DNA from: ZCTH02-B3 sp036563895 | GTDB lineage: Bacteria; Bacillota; Bacilli; Paenibacillales; Paenibacillaceae | Reading direction: 5' to 3' | Assembly: GCA_036563895.1 (NCBI GenBank) | Contig: DATCLN010000045.1 | Span: 1-11,714 of the forward strand | Length of the DNA: 11,714 nucleotides | Shown: piece after piece, positions 1 through 8,473 of the stretch | How positions within the stretch are numbered: position 1 is the first letter of the stretch | How the letters are laid out: each line of letters starts with the position of its first letter | Position numbers and translations under genes: made by a program | Notes under the pieces: model-generated | What the model saw: the letters and a program-made list of their open reading frames with translations, nothing else | The model's database searches: none | What the model was told of the DNA's origin: nothing

Positions 1-624
1 GTCGAAGAGCTGAACCGTTTCCTGGCCGCCTGCGTGCCGGCGAAAGGAGCGAAATACAAGCACTCCCGACACTATCAGGCACTTTTCACGCTTCTTGCCC
101 GGACCGGCCTCCGGATCGGCGAGGCGCTCGCGCTGACCTGGGATGACATTGACCTGAAGCTCGGAACACTTTCGGTCACAAAAACGCTCATCTATCCCCG
201 CAACACCGATCCGCGCGTCACAACGCCAAAAACCAAATCAAGCATCCGCACCATCAAGTTGGACCCGGAAACTGTGCGGGTAATGAAGGAGTATTTTCTG
301 AATCAGAAAGAGACTATCCTCCGATACGGCTTCCAGCGGTCTGATCTCAATCTGGTTTTCCATGGTCCCGACGGTCGGTGGCTCCGGATCAACGTGGTGC
401 GTGAGTACATGAAAGAGGTTTGCAAACGAGCCGGCCTCCCGCAGCTCTCGCCTCACGCCCTTCGGCACAGCCATGCCGTCCACCTGCTCGAGGCCGGGGC
501 GACGATTCGGTATGTGGCTGAGCGGCTCGGGCATGCCACGATCAAGACCACCGAAAAGTACCTGCACGTCACGAAGAAAATAGAAAAAGACGCGCTCGAC
601 CTCTATGCCCGGTACCTCTCCTGA
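1..624 (+). CDS. Tyrosine recombinase/phage-type integrase, C-terminal catalytic domain (5' end outside window)
   Basis: The frame is open from base 1 and ends at TGA 622-624, giving 207 visible residues. The GTG at 34 is internal, since coding continues upstream of it, so the N-terminus lies off the window. All catalytic positions of the tyrosine recombinase family can be seen (numbered from base 1): Arg38 in TGLRIGEAL, a lysine near residue 79 in TPKTKSSIRTI, His152 and Arg155 in HALRH, His178 in LGH, and the nucleophile Tyr187 in TTEKYLHV. The domain therefore looks intact. Such enzymes cut and rejoin DNA at att sites of prophages and integrative elements. The gene is convergent with sufB, with 64 bp between the stop codons, and tandem repeats follow directly, as expected at the end of an integrated element. 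The type of element cannot be told from here. Being a XerC/D-like housekeeping enzyme is less likely given this context. Confidence 0.93.
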   Translation, partial: VEELNRFLAACVPAKGAKYKHSRHYQALFTLLARTGLRIGEALALTWDDIDLKLGTLSVTKTLIYPRNTDPRVTTPKTKSSIRTIKLDPETVRVMKEYFLNQKETILRYGFQRSDLNLVFHGPDGRWLRINVVREYMKEVCKRAGLPQLSPHALRHSHAVHLLEAGATIRYVAERLGHATIKTTEKYLHVTKKIEKDALDLYARYLS

Positions 625-625
625 A

Positions 626-648
626 AATTGTGGGCAAATTGTGGGCAA
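626..648. repeat. 11-bp tandem direct repeat next to the integrase stop
   Basis: The unit AATTGTGGGCA occurs at 626-636 and again at 637-647, immediately after the integrase stop codon. Short direct repeats beside an integrase gene are often arm-type binding sites for the integrase N-terminal domain. The repeat is seen directly; the arm-site role is inferred from its position. Confidence 0.6.
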
Positions 649-688
649 GCGCGCCTTTCCCCGCTGAAAATCCCCGTAAAATCAAGGG

Positions 689-2092
689 TTAACCAATCGA
701 ACCTTCCATCTCGAATTTGATCAGCCGATTGAGCTCCACGGCGTACTCCATCGGCAGTTCCTTGGTGAACGGCTCGATGAAGCCCATGACGATCATCTGC
801 GTCGCCTCGTTTTCCGGGATGCCGCGGCTCATCAGGTAGAAGAGCTGGTCCTCGGACACCTTGGAGACGGTCGCCTCGTGCTCCAGCGTGATGTCGTCGT
901 TGTAGATCTCGTTGTACGGGATCGTGTCGGACGACGACTGGTTGTCGAGGATGAGCGTGTCGCACTTGACGTTCGCCTTGGCCCCTGTCGCCTGGCGGCT
1001 GAACGAGGCGAGACCGCGGTAGGTCACCTTGCCGCCGAGCCGGGAGATCGACTTCGACACGATGGTGGACGTCGTATCCGGCGCCAGATGGATCATCTTG
1101 GCCCCGGCGTCCTGATGCTGGCCTTTGCTGGCCACCGCGATGGACAGCACCATGCCCTTGGCGCCGCGGCCCTTCAGGATGACCGACGGATATTTCATCG
1201 TCAGCTTGGAGCCGATGTTGCCGTCCACCCATTCCATGGTGGCGTTCTCTTCCGCCACGGCACGCTTGGTGACCAGGTTGTACACGTTGGGCGCCCAGTT
1301 CTGGATCGTCGTGTAGCGGACGCGGGCGTTCTTCTTGACGATGATCTCGACCACCGCGCTGTGCAGGGAGTAGGTGGTGTAAATCGGCGCGGTGCAGCCT
1401 TCGACGTAGTGCACGAAGCTGTCCTCGTCGGCGATGATCAGCGTCCGTTCAAACTGGCCCATGTTTTCCGCGTTGATGCGGAAGTACGCCTGCAGCGGAA
1501 TTTCCACGCGGACGCCCTTCGGCACGTAGATGAAGCTGCCGCCGGACCAGACCGCGCTGTTGAGCGCCGCGAACTTGTTGTCCGAGGGCGGCACGACGGT
1601 GCCGAAATACTCCTCGAAAAACTCGGGATGTTCGCGCAGGGCCGTGTCCGTGTCCATGAAGATGACGCCCTGCTTCTGCAGGTCTTCCTTGATGTTGTGA
1701 TACACGACTTCCGATTCGTATTGGGCGGACACGCCGGCGAGGAATTTCTGCTCCGCTTCCGGAATGCCCAGCTTCTCGAAGGTCGCCTTGATTTCCGGCG
1801 GCACTTCGTCCCAGCTGCGGCCCTTCTTCTCGGAAGGCTTGACGTAGTATTTGATCTCGTCGAAGTTCAGCTCATCCAGATTGCCGCCCCAGCGCGGGAC
1901 CGGCATCTTGTTGAACTGTTCCAGCGCCTTCAGGCGGAAATTCAGCATCCATTCCGGCTCGCCCTTCATCTGCGAGATGGTCCGCACCACCTCGGGCGTA
2001 AGACCCTTGCCGGACTCGAATACCGCGCGGTGTTCGTCGCGGAATCCGTATTTGTATTCTTCCAGTTCGATCGCCTTTTTCGCCACCGCCAT
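689..2092 (-). CDS. sufB: SufB, Fe-S cluster scaffold subunit of the SufBCD complex
   Basis: The product is 467 residues, the usual length of Gram-positive SufB. It starts at ATG 2092 behind AGGAGG (about 2096-2101) and ends with KFEMEGSIG and TAA. SufB and SufD form the beta-helical platform on which the nascent cluster is built in the cytosol, driven by the SufC ATPase. Cys377 (NVKCDTLIL), His405 and Glu406 (LEHEATVSKV) keep the spacing of E. coli SufB Cys405, His433 and Glu434, the residues implicated in sulfur receipt and cluster assembly, so the protein should be active. Another cysteine is Cys233 (VEGCTAPIY). The C-terminal segment QLFYLMSRGIPENEA is shared with SufD. It is the last gene of the operon, 42 bp after sufU. 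The frame is complete although an integrated element appears to abut its 3' end. Confidence 0.97.
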   Translation of the reverse strand: MAVAKKAIELEEYKYGFRDEHRAVFESGKGLTPEVVRTISQMKGEPEWMLNFRLKALEQFNKMPVPRWGGNLDELNFDEIKYYVKPSEKKGRSWDEVPPEIKATFEKLGIPEAEQKFLAGVSAQYESEVVYHNIKEDLQKQGVIFMDTDTALREHPEFFEEYFGTVVPPSDNKFAALNSAVWSGGSFIYVPKGVRVEIPLQAYFRINAENMGQFERTLIIADEDSFVHYVEGCTAPIYTTYSLHSAVVEIIVKKNARVRYTTIQNWAPNVYNLVTKRAVAEENATMEWVDGNIGSKLTMKYPSVILKGRGAKGMVLSIAVASKGQHQDAGAKMIHLAPDTTSTIVSKSISRLGGKVTYRGLASFSRQATGAKANVKCDTLILDNQSSSDTIPYNEIYNDDITLEHEATVSKVSEDQLFYLMSRGIPENEATQMIVMGFIEPFTKELPMEYAVELNRLIKFEMEGSIG

Positions 2093-2134
2093 CAGCCTCC
2101 TTTGGTTTGGGTTTGGGTGGTTCAGGTCGTTCCG

Positions 2135-2567
2135 TCAATGTTCCAGACCGCTGTGCTCGCCCCGTCCGTGTTCGATGCCTTTGCGAAGGGCGTTCCAGGC
2201 CAACGTGGCGCACTTGATGCGCGCGGGAAACTTGCTCACGCCGGCCAGCGCCTCGAGATCTTCGTACTCTTCGAATTCGACGGCCTGGCCTCTCATCATC
2301 CGGGAAAACCGTTCCGCCAGGTCCAGCGCTTCGGCCGTGGTGCGGCCCTTCACCGCTTCGGTCATCATCGAGGCGGACGACATGCTGATGGAGCAGCCGT
2401 CGCCCGTGAACCTGGCGTCCGTCACCACGCCGTCGTCGATGCGAAGCTGCAGCGAAATGCGGTCGCCGCAGGTGGGATTGTGGAGGAATACGGAAACCGT
2501 TCCTTCCTCCAGGGTGCCGCGGTTGCGGGGTTTTTTGTAGTGGTCCATGATCACGCGGCGGTAAAGT

Positions 2568-2581
<14 letters not shown>
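2135..2581 (-). CDS. sufU: SufU, zinc-dependent sulfurtransferase of the SUF system
   Basis: This is a 148-residue IscU-like protein. In Gram-positive bacteria SufU takes persulfide sulfur from SufS and passes it to SufBCD, using a bound zinc. The zinc and acceptor ligands are present: Cys38 and Asp40 (NPTCGD), Cys63 (GDGCSIS) and Cys124 (RIKCATLAW). These match B. subtilis SufU Cys41, Asp43, Cys66 and Cys128. The segment between Cys63 and Cys124 has the insertion length typical of SufU rather than IscU. ATG at 2581 overlaps the end of sufS by 14 bp and has an AAAGGAG ribosome binding site inside sufS, so the two are probably translationally coupled. The TAA-side end lies 42 bp before sufB. 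Confidence 0.96.
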
Positions 2582-3797
<1,216 letters not shown>

Positions 3798-3800
3798 CCC

Positions 3801-5105
3801 TTATCCCAGCTTTCTTTCCAGAATGCGGCGAAGCGTTTCGCGCAGGCCCTCCAGCGGGATCTCGGCGACGGTCGGCTCCAGGAAACCGTGGATGATGAGC
3901 CGCTCCGCTTCCCTGCGCGAAATCCCGCGGGACATCAGGTAGTACACCTGCTCTTCGTTCACGCGGCCGACGCTGGCGGCGTGTCCCGCCTTGACGTCGT
4001 CCTCGTCGATGAGCAGGATCGGGTTGGCGTCGCCGCGGGCCTTCGGGCTCAGCATGAGGACCCGTTCCGTCTGCTCGCCGTTGGCTTTGGTGGCGCCTTT
4101 CTCGATCTTGGTGATGCCGGTGAGGATCGACGTCGCTTCGTCCAGCATGACCGCGCGGGTGATCATGTTGCTTTCGGACGCCTTGCCGACATGGCGGACC
4201 CGCGTGGTCAGGCTGATGCGCTGGCTGCCCGTTCCGACGGTGATCACCTTGATGTCGGTGACGGACCCTTGGCCCTCCAGTTCCGAATGGAGGTCGGACA
4301 GGAGGTTGCCGCCGTGCAGATCGCCGACGATCCACTCGACGCGGGCGTCCGCGCCCAGCACGGCCCGGCGGTACGCGATGTCCACGGCCGCGCTTTCCAT
4401 ATGATGCACCGACGCGTAGCGCACATGCGACCCGGCTTTGGCGAAGATTTCAACAGCGCCGTTCACGAGGAGCGCGTCCGCGCCCTCCGGCAGCGCCGAG
4501 TACATGTGCTCCACCACGGTGACGCGGCTGTTCGCCTCGGCGATGACCAGGATGTGCGGCGCCACCGTTGCCGCGGGGTCGTCCGCGAAGACGACGATCT
4601 GCACCGGATTTTCGATTTCCACGCCCTTCGGCACATGCAGGAACGCGCCGCCGTTCCAGAGCGCGGCGTGCAGCGCGGCGAGCTTGTGTTCGTCCCGCCG
4701 GTAGGCGACCATGAAATGGTCGCGGAACAGCCGCGCATGGCTGCGGGCCGCTTCCTCCAGGCTCGTCAGGGTGACGCCCTTCGCCTTGAGCTCTTCGGGA
4801 AGCCGCGCCAGCACCACGCCGGAGTTGTGCTGGACGAGCAGCGCTTCCGCGTTCGCGTCGGACAACAGTTCGGTGAGCGCCGCCGGCAGCTCGGACGGAT
4901 CGGCGACCGGCCGCCCCGGACGATAGTCTCCGTACACGTCCAGCTTCCAGCGGGCAAGCGGCATTTTCTCCGGCTTCGGCAGCTCGAGCCGCCCGGCCAG
5001 ATCCCCTGCTTCGGCCCGCCATTCCACCAGCCAGTCCGGCTCGTTCTTGCGGCGGCCGAGGGCGGCGGCGGTTTCACGGTCCAGAGATGTCACCGGTGTG
5101 CTCAT
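3801..5105 (-). CDS. sufD: SufD, Fe-S assembly scaffold subunit
   Basis: The product is 434 residues, the paralogue of SufB in the SufBC2D complex. The core HKLAALHAALWNGGAFLHVPKGV mirrors the matching SufB segment, and the C-terminal block AGHAASVGRVNEEQVYYLMSRGI contains His375, which by motif corresponds to E. coli SufD His360 at the SufB-SufD interface. It has no cysteine equivalent to SufB Cys377, as expected for SufD. ATG at 5105 is chosen because GGAGGAGG lies at 5116-5123, 10 bases upstream. The nearer ATG at 5110-5108 runs into TGA after one codon. The gene sits 21 bp after sufC and 3 bp before sufS. Confidence 0.96.
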   Translation of the reverse strand: MSTPVTSLDRETAAALGRRKNEPDWLVEWRAEAGDLAGRLELPKPEKMPLARWKLDVYGDYRPGRPVADPSELPAALTELLSDANAEALLVQHNSGVVLARLPEELKAKGVTLTSLEEAARSHARLFRDHFMVAYRRDEHKLAALHAALWNGGAFLHVPKGVEIENPVQIVVFADDPAATVAPHILVIAEANSRVTVVEHMYSALPEGADALLVNGAVEIFAKAGSHVRYASVHHMESAAVDIAYRRAVLGADARVEWIVGDLHGGNLLSDLHSELEGQGSVTDIKVITVGTGSQRISLTTRVRHVGKASESNMITRAVMLDEATSILTGITKIEKGATKANGEQTERVLMLSPKARGDANPILLIDEDDVKAGHAASVGRVNEEQVYYLMSRGISRREAERLIIHGFLEPTVAEIPLEGLRETLRRILERKLG

Positions 5106-5126
5106 CGCATTTCAGCCTCCTCCGCC

Positions 5127-5906
5127 TCAGACCTGGCCGACCGTTTCGTCGACGATGCCCAGCTCTTCCTTGATCCAGTCGTATCCTTCCGCCTCGAGGC
5201 GTTCCGCCAGCTCGGGACCGCCCGATTTGACGATGCGGCCCTGCATCATCACGTGCACGAAATCCGGCCGGATGTAGTTGAGGATGCGCTGATAGTGGGT
5301 GATGATCAGAAACGCCCGGTCCGGCGAGCGCATGGCGTTGACGCCGGCGGAGACGATCTTCACCGCGTCGATGTCGAGACCGGAGTCGATTTCGTCCAGA
5401 ATGACGACCCTCGGTTCGAGCATCATCATCTGGAGGATTTCGTTGCGCTTTTTCTCCCCGCCGGAGAACCCTTCATTGAGATAGCGGTGCATCATCTCGG
5501 GGTTCATGTCCAGTTCTTTCATCTTGCTTTCCATGAGGCGCACGAACTTGATGAGGGAAATCTCGTTGCCTTCCCCGCGGCGGGCGTTGATGGCGGTGCG
5601 CAGGAAATCGGCGTTGGTCACGCCGGTGATCTCGGCCGGGTATTGCATGGCCAGGAACAGCCCGGCGCGGGCGCGCTCGTCCACGGACATTTCCAGCACG
5701 TTCTCGCCGTCCAGGAACACTTCCCCGTCCGTCACTTCGTATTTGGGATGGCCCATCACGGCGGCGGCGAGGGTGCTTTTGCCGGTGCCGTTGGGTCCCA
5801 TGACCGCATGCACTTCACCGCCCTTCAGGGCGAGGTCGACGCCAGTCAGGATCTCCTTGCCTTCCACGGACACCTTCAGCCCGCGGATTTCAAACAATGC
5901 CGACAT
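5127..5906 (-). CDS. sufC: SufC, ABC-type ATPase of the SufBCD complex
   Basis: This soluble 259-residue ABC ATPase powers the SufB-SufD scaffold and is not a transporter. Its motifs are all intact: Walker A GPNGTGKST (37-45), Q-loop MQYPAEI (about 87-93), signature FSGGEKKR (147-154), Walker B VVILDE with Glu172, D-loop SGLD and switch His204 (IITHYQR). The start chosen is ATG 5906, with GGAGGG six bases upstream and the family N-terminus MSALFEIRGL. The frame stays open to a TTG at 5978, but that extension lies inside the leader hairpin and is not coding-like. It is the first gene of the operon; sufD follows after 21 bp. Confidence 0.96.
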   Translation of the reverse strand: MSALFEIRGLKVSVEGKEILTGVDLALKGGEVHAVMGPNGTGKSTLAAAVMGHPKYEVTDGEVFLDGENVLEMSVDERARAGLFLAMQYPAEITGVTNADFLRTAINARRGEGNEISLIKFVRLMESKMKELDMNPEMMHRYLNEGFSGGEKKRNEILQMMMLEPRVVILDEIDSGLDIDAVKIVSAGVNAMRSPDRAFLIITHYQRILNYIRPDFVHVMMQGRIVKSGGPELAERLEAEGYDWIKEELGIVDETVGQV

Positions 5907-5912
5907 GTTCTT

Positions 5913-5918
5913 CCCTCC
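5913..5918 (-). promoter_or_regulatory. Ribosome binding site that fixes the sufC start
   Basis: GGAGGG on the minus strand lies 6 bases before ATG 5906. The upstream in-frame TTG (5978) has no comparable site. Confidence 0.8.
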
Positions 5919-5949
5919 ATTGGTGGGTGCGTTGGTGCAGATGCCGTAT

Positions 5950-6002
5950 AAAAACCGGCTTCGCTCCTGCCGGGGCAACCCCCGGTGACAGGAGGAATCC
6001 GG
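5950..6002 (-). terminator. Terminator-shaped hairpin in the suf leader (candidate attenuator)
   Basis: Reading the minus strand, CCGG (6002-5999), TTC, CTCCTG, a TCA bulge and CCGGGG (5985-5980) fold back through loop GTTG onto CCCCGG, CAGGAG, bulged C, GAA and CCGG (5958-5955). TTTTT follows at 5954-5950. This is a GC-rich stem of about 19 pairs with one A/G mismatch and two bulges, followed by a T-run: the form of an intrinsic terminator on the minus strand only. It lies after the predicted suf promoter and 44 bp before the sufC start. It could attenuate suf transcription, end a short leader RNA, or block readthrough from the GGDEF-EAL gene. I do not recognise a known riboswitch or T-box here. 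Confidence 0.65.
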
Positions 6003-6015
6003 CGTCGCACCTTGT

Positions 6016-6030
6016 TTAGAATTATTTTAA
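6016..6030. promoter_or_regulatory. PerR/Fur-type operator candidate over the suf -10 region
   Basis: TTAGAATTATTTTAA is a 7-1-7 dyad whose arms match at 6 of 7 positions. By eye it matches 13 of 15 positions of the B. subtilis PerR box TTATAATNATTATAA and 11 of 15 of the Fur box TGATAATNATTATCA. It covers the predicted -10 hexamer and start point, so binding would repress. Which regulator of the Fur family binds, if any, cannot be settled from the sequence. Confidence 0.45.
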
Positions 6031-6052
6031 ATTGATTCTCAGTGAGATTCAA
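6024..6052 (-). promoter_or_regulatory. Predicted sigma-A promoter of the suf operon
   Basis: The minus strand has TTGAAT (6052-6047), a 17-bp spacer and TAAAAT (6029-6024), a near-consensus vegetative promoter. It is AT-rich in an otherwise GC-rich region. The expected start point is about 6017, giving a leader of about 110 nt to sufC ATG 5906. Confidence 0.6.
6032..6052. repeat. Imperfect 21-bp palindrome between the suf -35 and -10
   Basis: TTGATTCTC (6032-6040), AGT, GAGATTCAA (6044-6052): the arms are complementary at 8 of 9 positions. It fills the promoter spacer and includes the -35, a position suited to a second transcription factor. It does not match a motif I can name. Confidence 0.4.
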
Positions 6053-6077
6053 GCCTCATTTTAAAAAATGGGAAGGC
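6053..6077. repeat. AT-rich inverted repeat abutting the suf -35 element
   Basis: GCCT (6053-6056) and CATTTT (6057-6062) pair with AAAATG (6065-6070) and AGGC (6074-6077), leaving a GGA bulge. No T-run follows on the minus strand. Directly upstream of the -35 it could act as an UP-like element or be a remnant terminator of the preceding gene. Confidence 0.3.
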
Positions 6078-6100
6078 AAAAAGCAAACCGGGCGGTCCGG
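6078..6100 (-). terminator. Weak intrinsic terminator candidate for the GGDEF-EAL gene
   Basis: On the minus strand, CCGG (6100-6097), a 5-base loop and CCGG (6091-6088) are followed by TTTGCTTTTT. The stem is only 4 pairs and the T-run is interrupted, so the call is tentative. It lies about 75 bp after the stop at 6175. Confidence 0.25.
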
Positions 6101-6174
6101 CGCGGCTGGGGATGTTCATACTCCGTTTTGCCCGATGCGGGCACGGATGGGGCTGGCGCGGCAAACGGATGCGC

Positions 6175-8283
6175 TCAGCGCGCGCCTTCCCCGCCGCGCA
6201 GCAGGGCGAGAAACCGTTCGGCCTGCACGGGCCTGGAGAAGTAGAACCCCTGCGCCTGATGGCACTGCAATCTCCGCAAAAATTCGGCCTGTTCTTCGCT
6301 CTCCACGCCTTCCGCGGTGACGACTACGTTCAGGTTTCGCGCCATCGCCGAGATGCCGGACACGATGGCCGCGTCGTTGCGGTCCTTCGCCACGTCGCTC
6401 ACGAAGGAGCGGTCGATTTTCAGCTTGTCGATGGGCAGGCGCCGCAGGTAATGCAGGGAACTGTATCCGGTCCCGAAATCGTCGATGCAGATGCGCACGC
6501 CGATCCGCCTGAGCCCGTCCAGCGTCCGCGCCGTGTTGGCCGCGTCGAGCATGACGCTTTCCGTGATCTCAAGTTCCAGGCAATCCGGCGGAAGGCCCGT
6601 CTCTTCCAGCACCGCGCGCACCCGTTCGCACAGGTCTTCCTGGCGAAACTGCCGCATGGACAGGTTGACGGAAACGACCAGCCGTCCCGCCCCTTCGTCC
6701 TGCCACCTTTTCGCCTCGCGGCAGGCCGTGCGCAGCACCCATTCCCCCAGCGGCACGATCAAATCGTTCTCTTCGCAGATCGGAATGAATTCGCCGGGCG
6801 GGATGAGACCGTGCTGGGGATGCATCCAGCGGACCAGCGCCTCGGCGCCGACCAGGCGCCCGGTTTCCAGGTCGACCATCGGCTGGTAGTGGACGACGAA
6901 CTGGTTCTGTTCCAGCGCGATGCGCAGATCGTTTTCCAGCTGCAGGCGCTTGATCGCCTTCGCGTTCATCTCGGGGGCGTAGCGCCTCCAGCCGTTGCGC
7001 GTCTCCTTGGCGGCGTACATGGCGGTGTCCGCGTTGCGAAGGAGCGTCATCGGGGAGTCCCCGTCGTCGGGAAACACCGCGACGCCCGCGCTCGCCGTGA
7101 CATGCAGGGAAGAAACGCCGACGTCCAGCGGCTCGCGGAACAGCCCGACCAGCTGCTCGGCGGTCCGTTCCGCTTCCCGCGGATCGGTGAGGCCGGAGAG
7201 CAGGACGCTGAACTCGTCTCCTCCCATCCGGAAGACCTTTTCCCCGTTTTCCGACCAGGCATGCAGACGCTCCGCGGCTCGCTTGAGCAGCCGGTCGCCG
7301 AAGGCGTGTCCCATTGAATCGTTGATCGTCTTGAACCGGTCCAGATCCAGCAGCACCAGGGCCGCCCGCTGGCGCGCGTTGCGGGCGCGGCTGATTTCCG
7401 CCTCCAGCCGCTCGCCGAAATGCCGCCGGTTGGGCAGTCCCGTGAGCTCGTCCCAGTAGACCAGGTAGTTGCTGCGGGCTTCCGCCTTTTTCTGCCGCCG
7501 GAGAGGCTCTTCGATCGTGATCAGGTAAATGCCGTGAAGCAGCGTGTAGTAGCCGATCAGCCGACACGCGTGTTCCAGCAGCATATCGGGGCCCATATAA
7601 TCCCCGGAAAACAGGTTCACCACTTGCGCGGAAACCAGCCAGACGATGGAGCGGATGACGGACAGCAGGACCTGCGGACGCTCTTTCCGGTTCCGGTACA
7701 GGATCGTCGCGGCGGCTGCCGCCAAGAGGACAAGCACCAGAGCATTTTCCAAAGGCAGCAAAGATTCCAGGAAACTTTCCGGCAGGGGATGTATGTATAT
7801 GAGCGCGCTGATCACCAACGCCGCGGCGATGCCCGATCCGATCGCGATGCGCCGCATCCGGGGCGACACCCCGGTCTGCCGCAGGGAAAAGACGATCAGC
7901 AGCCCGGCCGAGGCAAACAACTCCGCCAGCCAATCCGCGAGCAGCCCGGGGCCGCTGCCGGCGGCCGCCCGATGCAGCGGCATGCCCGGCGCCACAAGCC
8001 CGCTGAGCAGATCCATCAGGCCGACGACCGCGAACAGGACGGCGAGGATCAGCCGCTGCCGGTCCAGCGTGGAGACGAACACCATCCATCCGAGGGTAAC
8101 GATGACCAGGCTCAAGGAGAATTCAAGCGTTTTCAAAATGAGATGCGCCACCGGACCGGACCAAGGCTCCAGCGCCGGCTGCAGCCACGCCCGGTTTCCG
8201 TAATAGACGCCAAGCGCGGCCAGGGCCGCCAGGACCGTCCAGATCGTTCGCATCTCGGCTCTGCTGATGATCATGCGCGGCAT
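6175..8283 (-). CDS. Membrane-bound MASE3-like GGDEF-EAL cyclic-di-GMP signalling protein
   Basis: The product is 702 residues. Residues 13-255 form about eight hydrophobic segments. LEFSLSLVIVTLGW, VGLMDLLSGLVAPGM and the closing RLIGYYTLLHGIYLITIEEPLRR resemble the MASE3 sensor domain. A GGDEF domain (about 275-430) has DELTGLPNRR, DLDRFKTIND and an intact MGGDEF (353-358), so diguanylate cyclase activity is possible. The usual RxxD product-inhibition site is replaced by ENGE. An EAL domain (about 445-695) has EAL (481-483), ELEITES, IDDFGTGYSSL, KIDRSFV and TAEGVES, so phosphodiesterase activity is also plausible. Which activity dominates cannot be told. The first ATG (8283) is used, but the ATG at 8274 has a GGGGG run 9 bases upstream and is equally credible. 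The ligand is unknown. It appears to be transcribed alone, upstream of suf with no evident functional link. Confidence 0.93.
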   Translation of the reverse strand: MPRMIISRAEMRTIWTVLAALAALGVYYGNRAWLQPALEPWSGPVAHLILKTLEFSLSLVIVTLGWMVFVSTLDRQRLILAVLFAVVGLMDLLSGLVAPGMPLHRAAAGSGPGLLADWLAELFASAGLLIVFSLRQTGVSPRMRRIAIGSGIAAALVISALIYIHPLPESFLESLLPLENALVLVLLAAAAATILYRNRKERPQVLLSVIRSIVWLVSAQVVNLFSGDYMGPDMLLEHACRLIGYYTLLHGIYLITIEEPLRRQKKAEARSNYLVYWDELTGLPNRRHFGERLEAEISRARNARQRAALVLLDLDRFKTINDSMGHAFGDRLLKRAAERLHAWSENGEKVFRMGGDEFSVLLSGLTDPREAERTAEQLVGLFREPLDVGVSSLHVTASAGVAVFPDDGDSPMTLLRNADTAMYAAKETRNGWRRYAPEMNAKAIKRLQLENDLRIALEQNQFVVHYQPMVDLETGRLVGAEALVRWMHPQHGLIPPGEFIPICEENDLIVPLGEWVLRTACREAKRWQDEGAGRLVVSVNLSMRQFRQEDLCERVRAVLEETGLPPDCLELEITESVMLDAANTARTLDGLRRIGVRICIDDFGTGYSSLHYLRRLPIDKLKIDRSFVSDVAKDRNDAAIVSGISAMARNLNVVVTAEGVESEEQAEFLRRLQCHQAQGFYFSRPVQAERFLALLRGGEGAR

Positions 8284-8473
8284 CCCCCAAAGTACCGAGC
8301 CAAGGTCGTTGCGGCATTCAGGGCTGCAGACCGATCGGATGGGATTAGAAAAAACAATTCAACAGGGGATTTTGGGATTCCTGCCATCTTGCGCAAATTC
8401 CACCAATTATGCGTTGCTCCGAGATTTCGGTTCATTCGGGATCTCAAATGGCTGAGATTGAAATTTTTGGGAA
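8284..8473. other. AT-richer intergenic spacer upstream of the GGDEF-EAL gene
   Basis: No coding potential was seen. On the minus strand a TTGAAT at 8362-8357 could be a -35, but the hexamer 17 bp on (TCCGAT) is a poor -10, so no promoter is called. A perfect 6-bp hairpin, ATCTCA/TGAGAT with a 6-base loop, lies at 8441-8458. The 16-18 bp periodicity of the neighbouring array seems to continue weakly here, to about 8388. Confidence 0.4.

Noticed and set aside
5907..5978. N-terminal extension of SufC from TTG 5978
   Set aside because: It lies in the leader hairpin, lacks a ribosome binding site and is absent from the SufC family; ATG 5906 has GGAGGG at the right distance.
5907..6052. T-box or known riboswitch in the suf leader
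   Set aside because: The leader is only about 110 nt and has no T-box sequence or recognisable aptamer core; only the promoter, dyads and one hairpin are supported.
6112..7317. Plus-strand ORF of 401 codons opposite the GGDEF-EAL gene
   Set aside because: Shadow of a gene with clear GGDEF and EAL motifs; no domain of its own.
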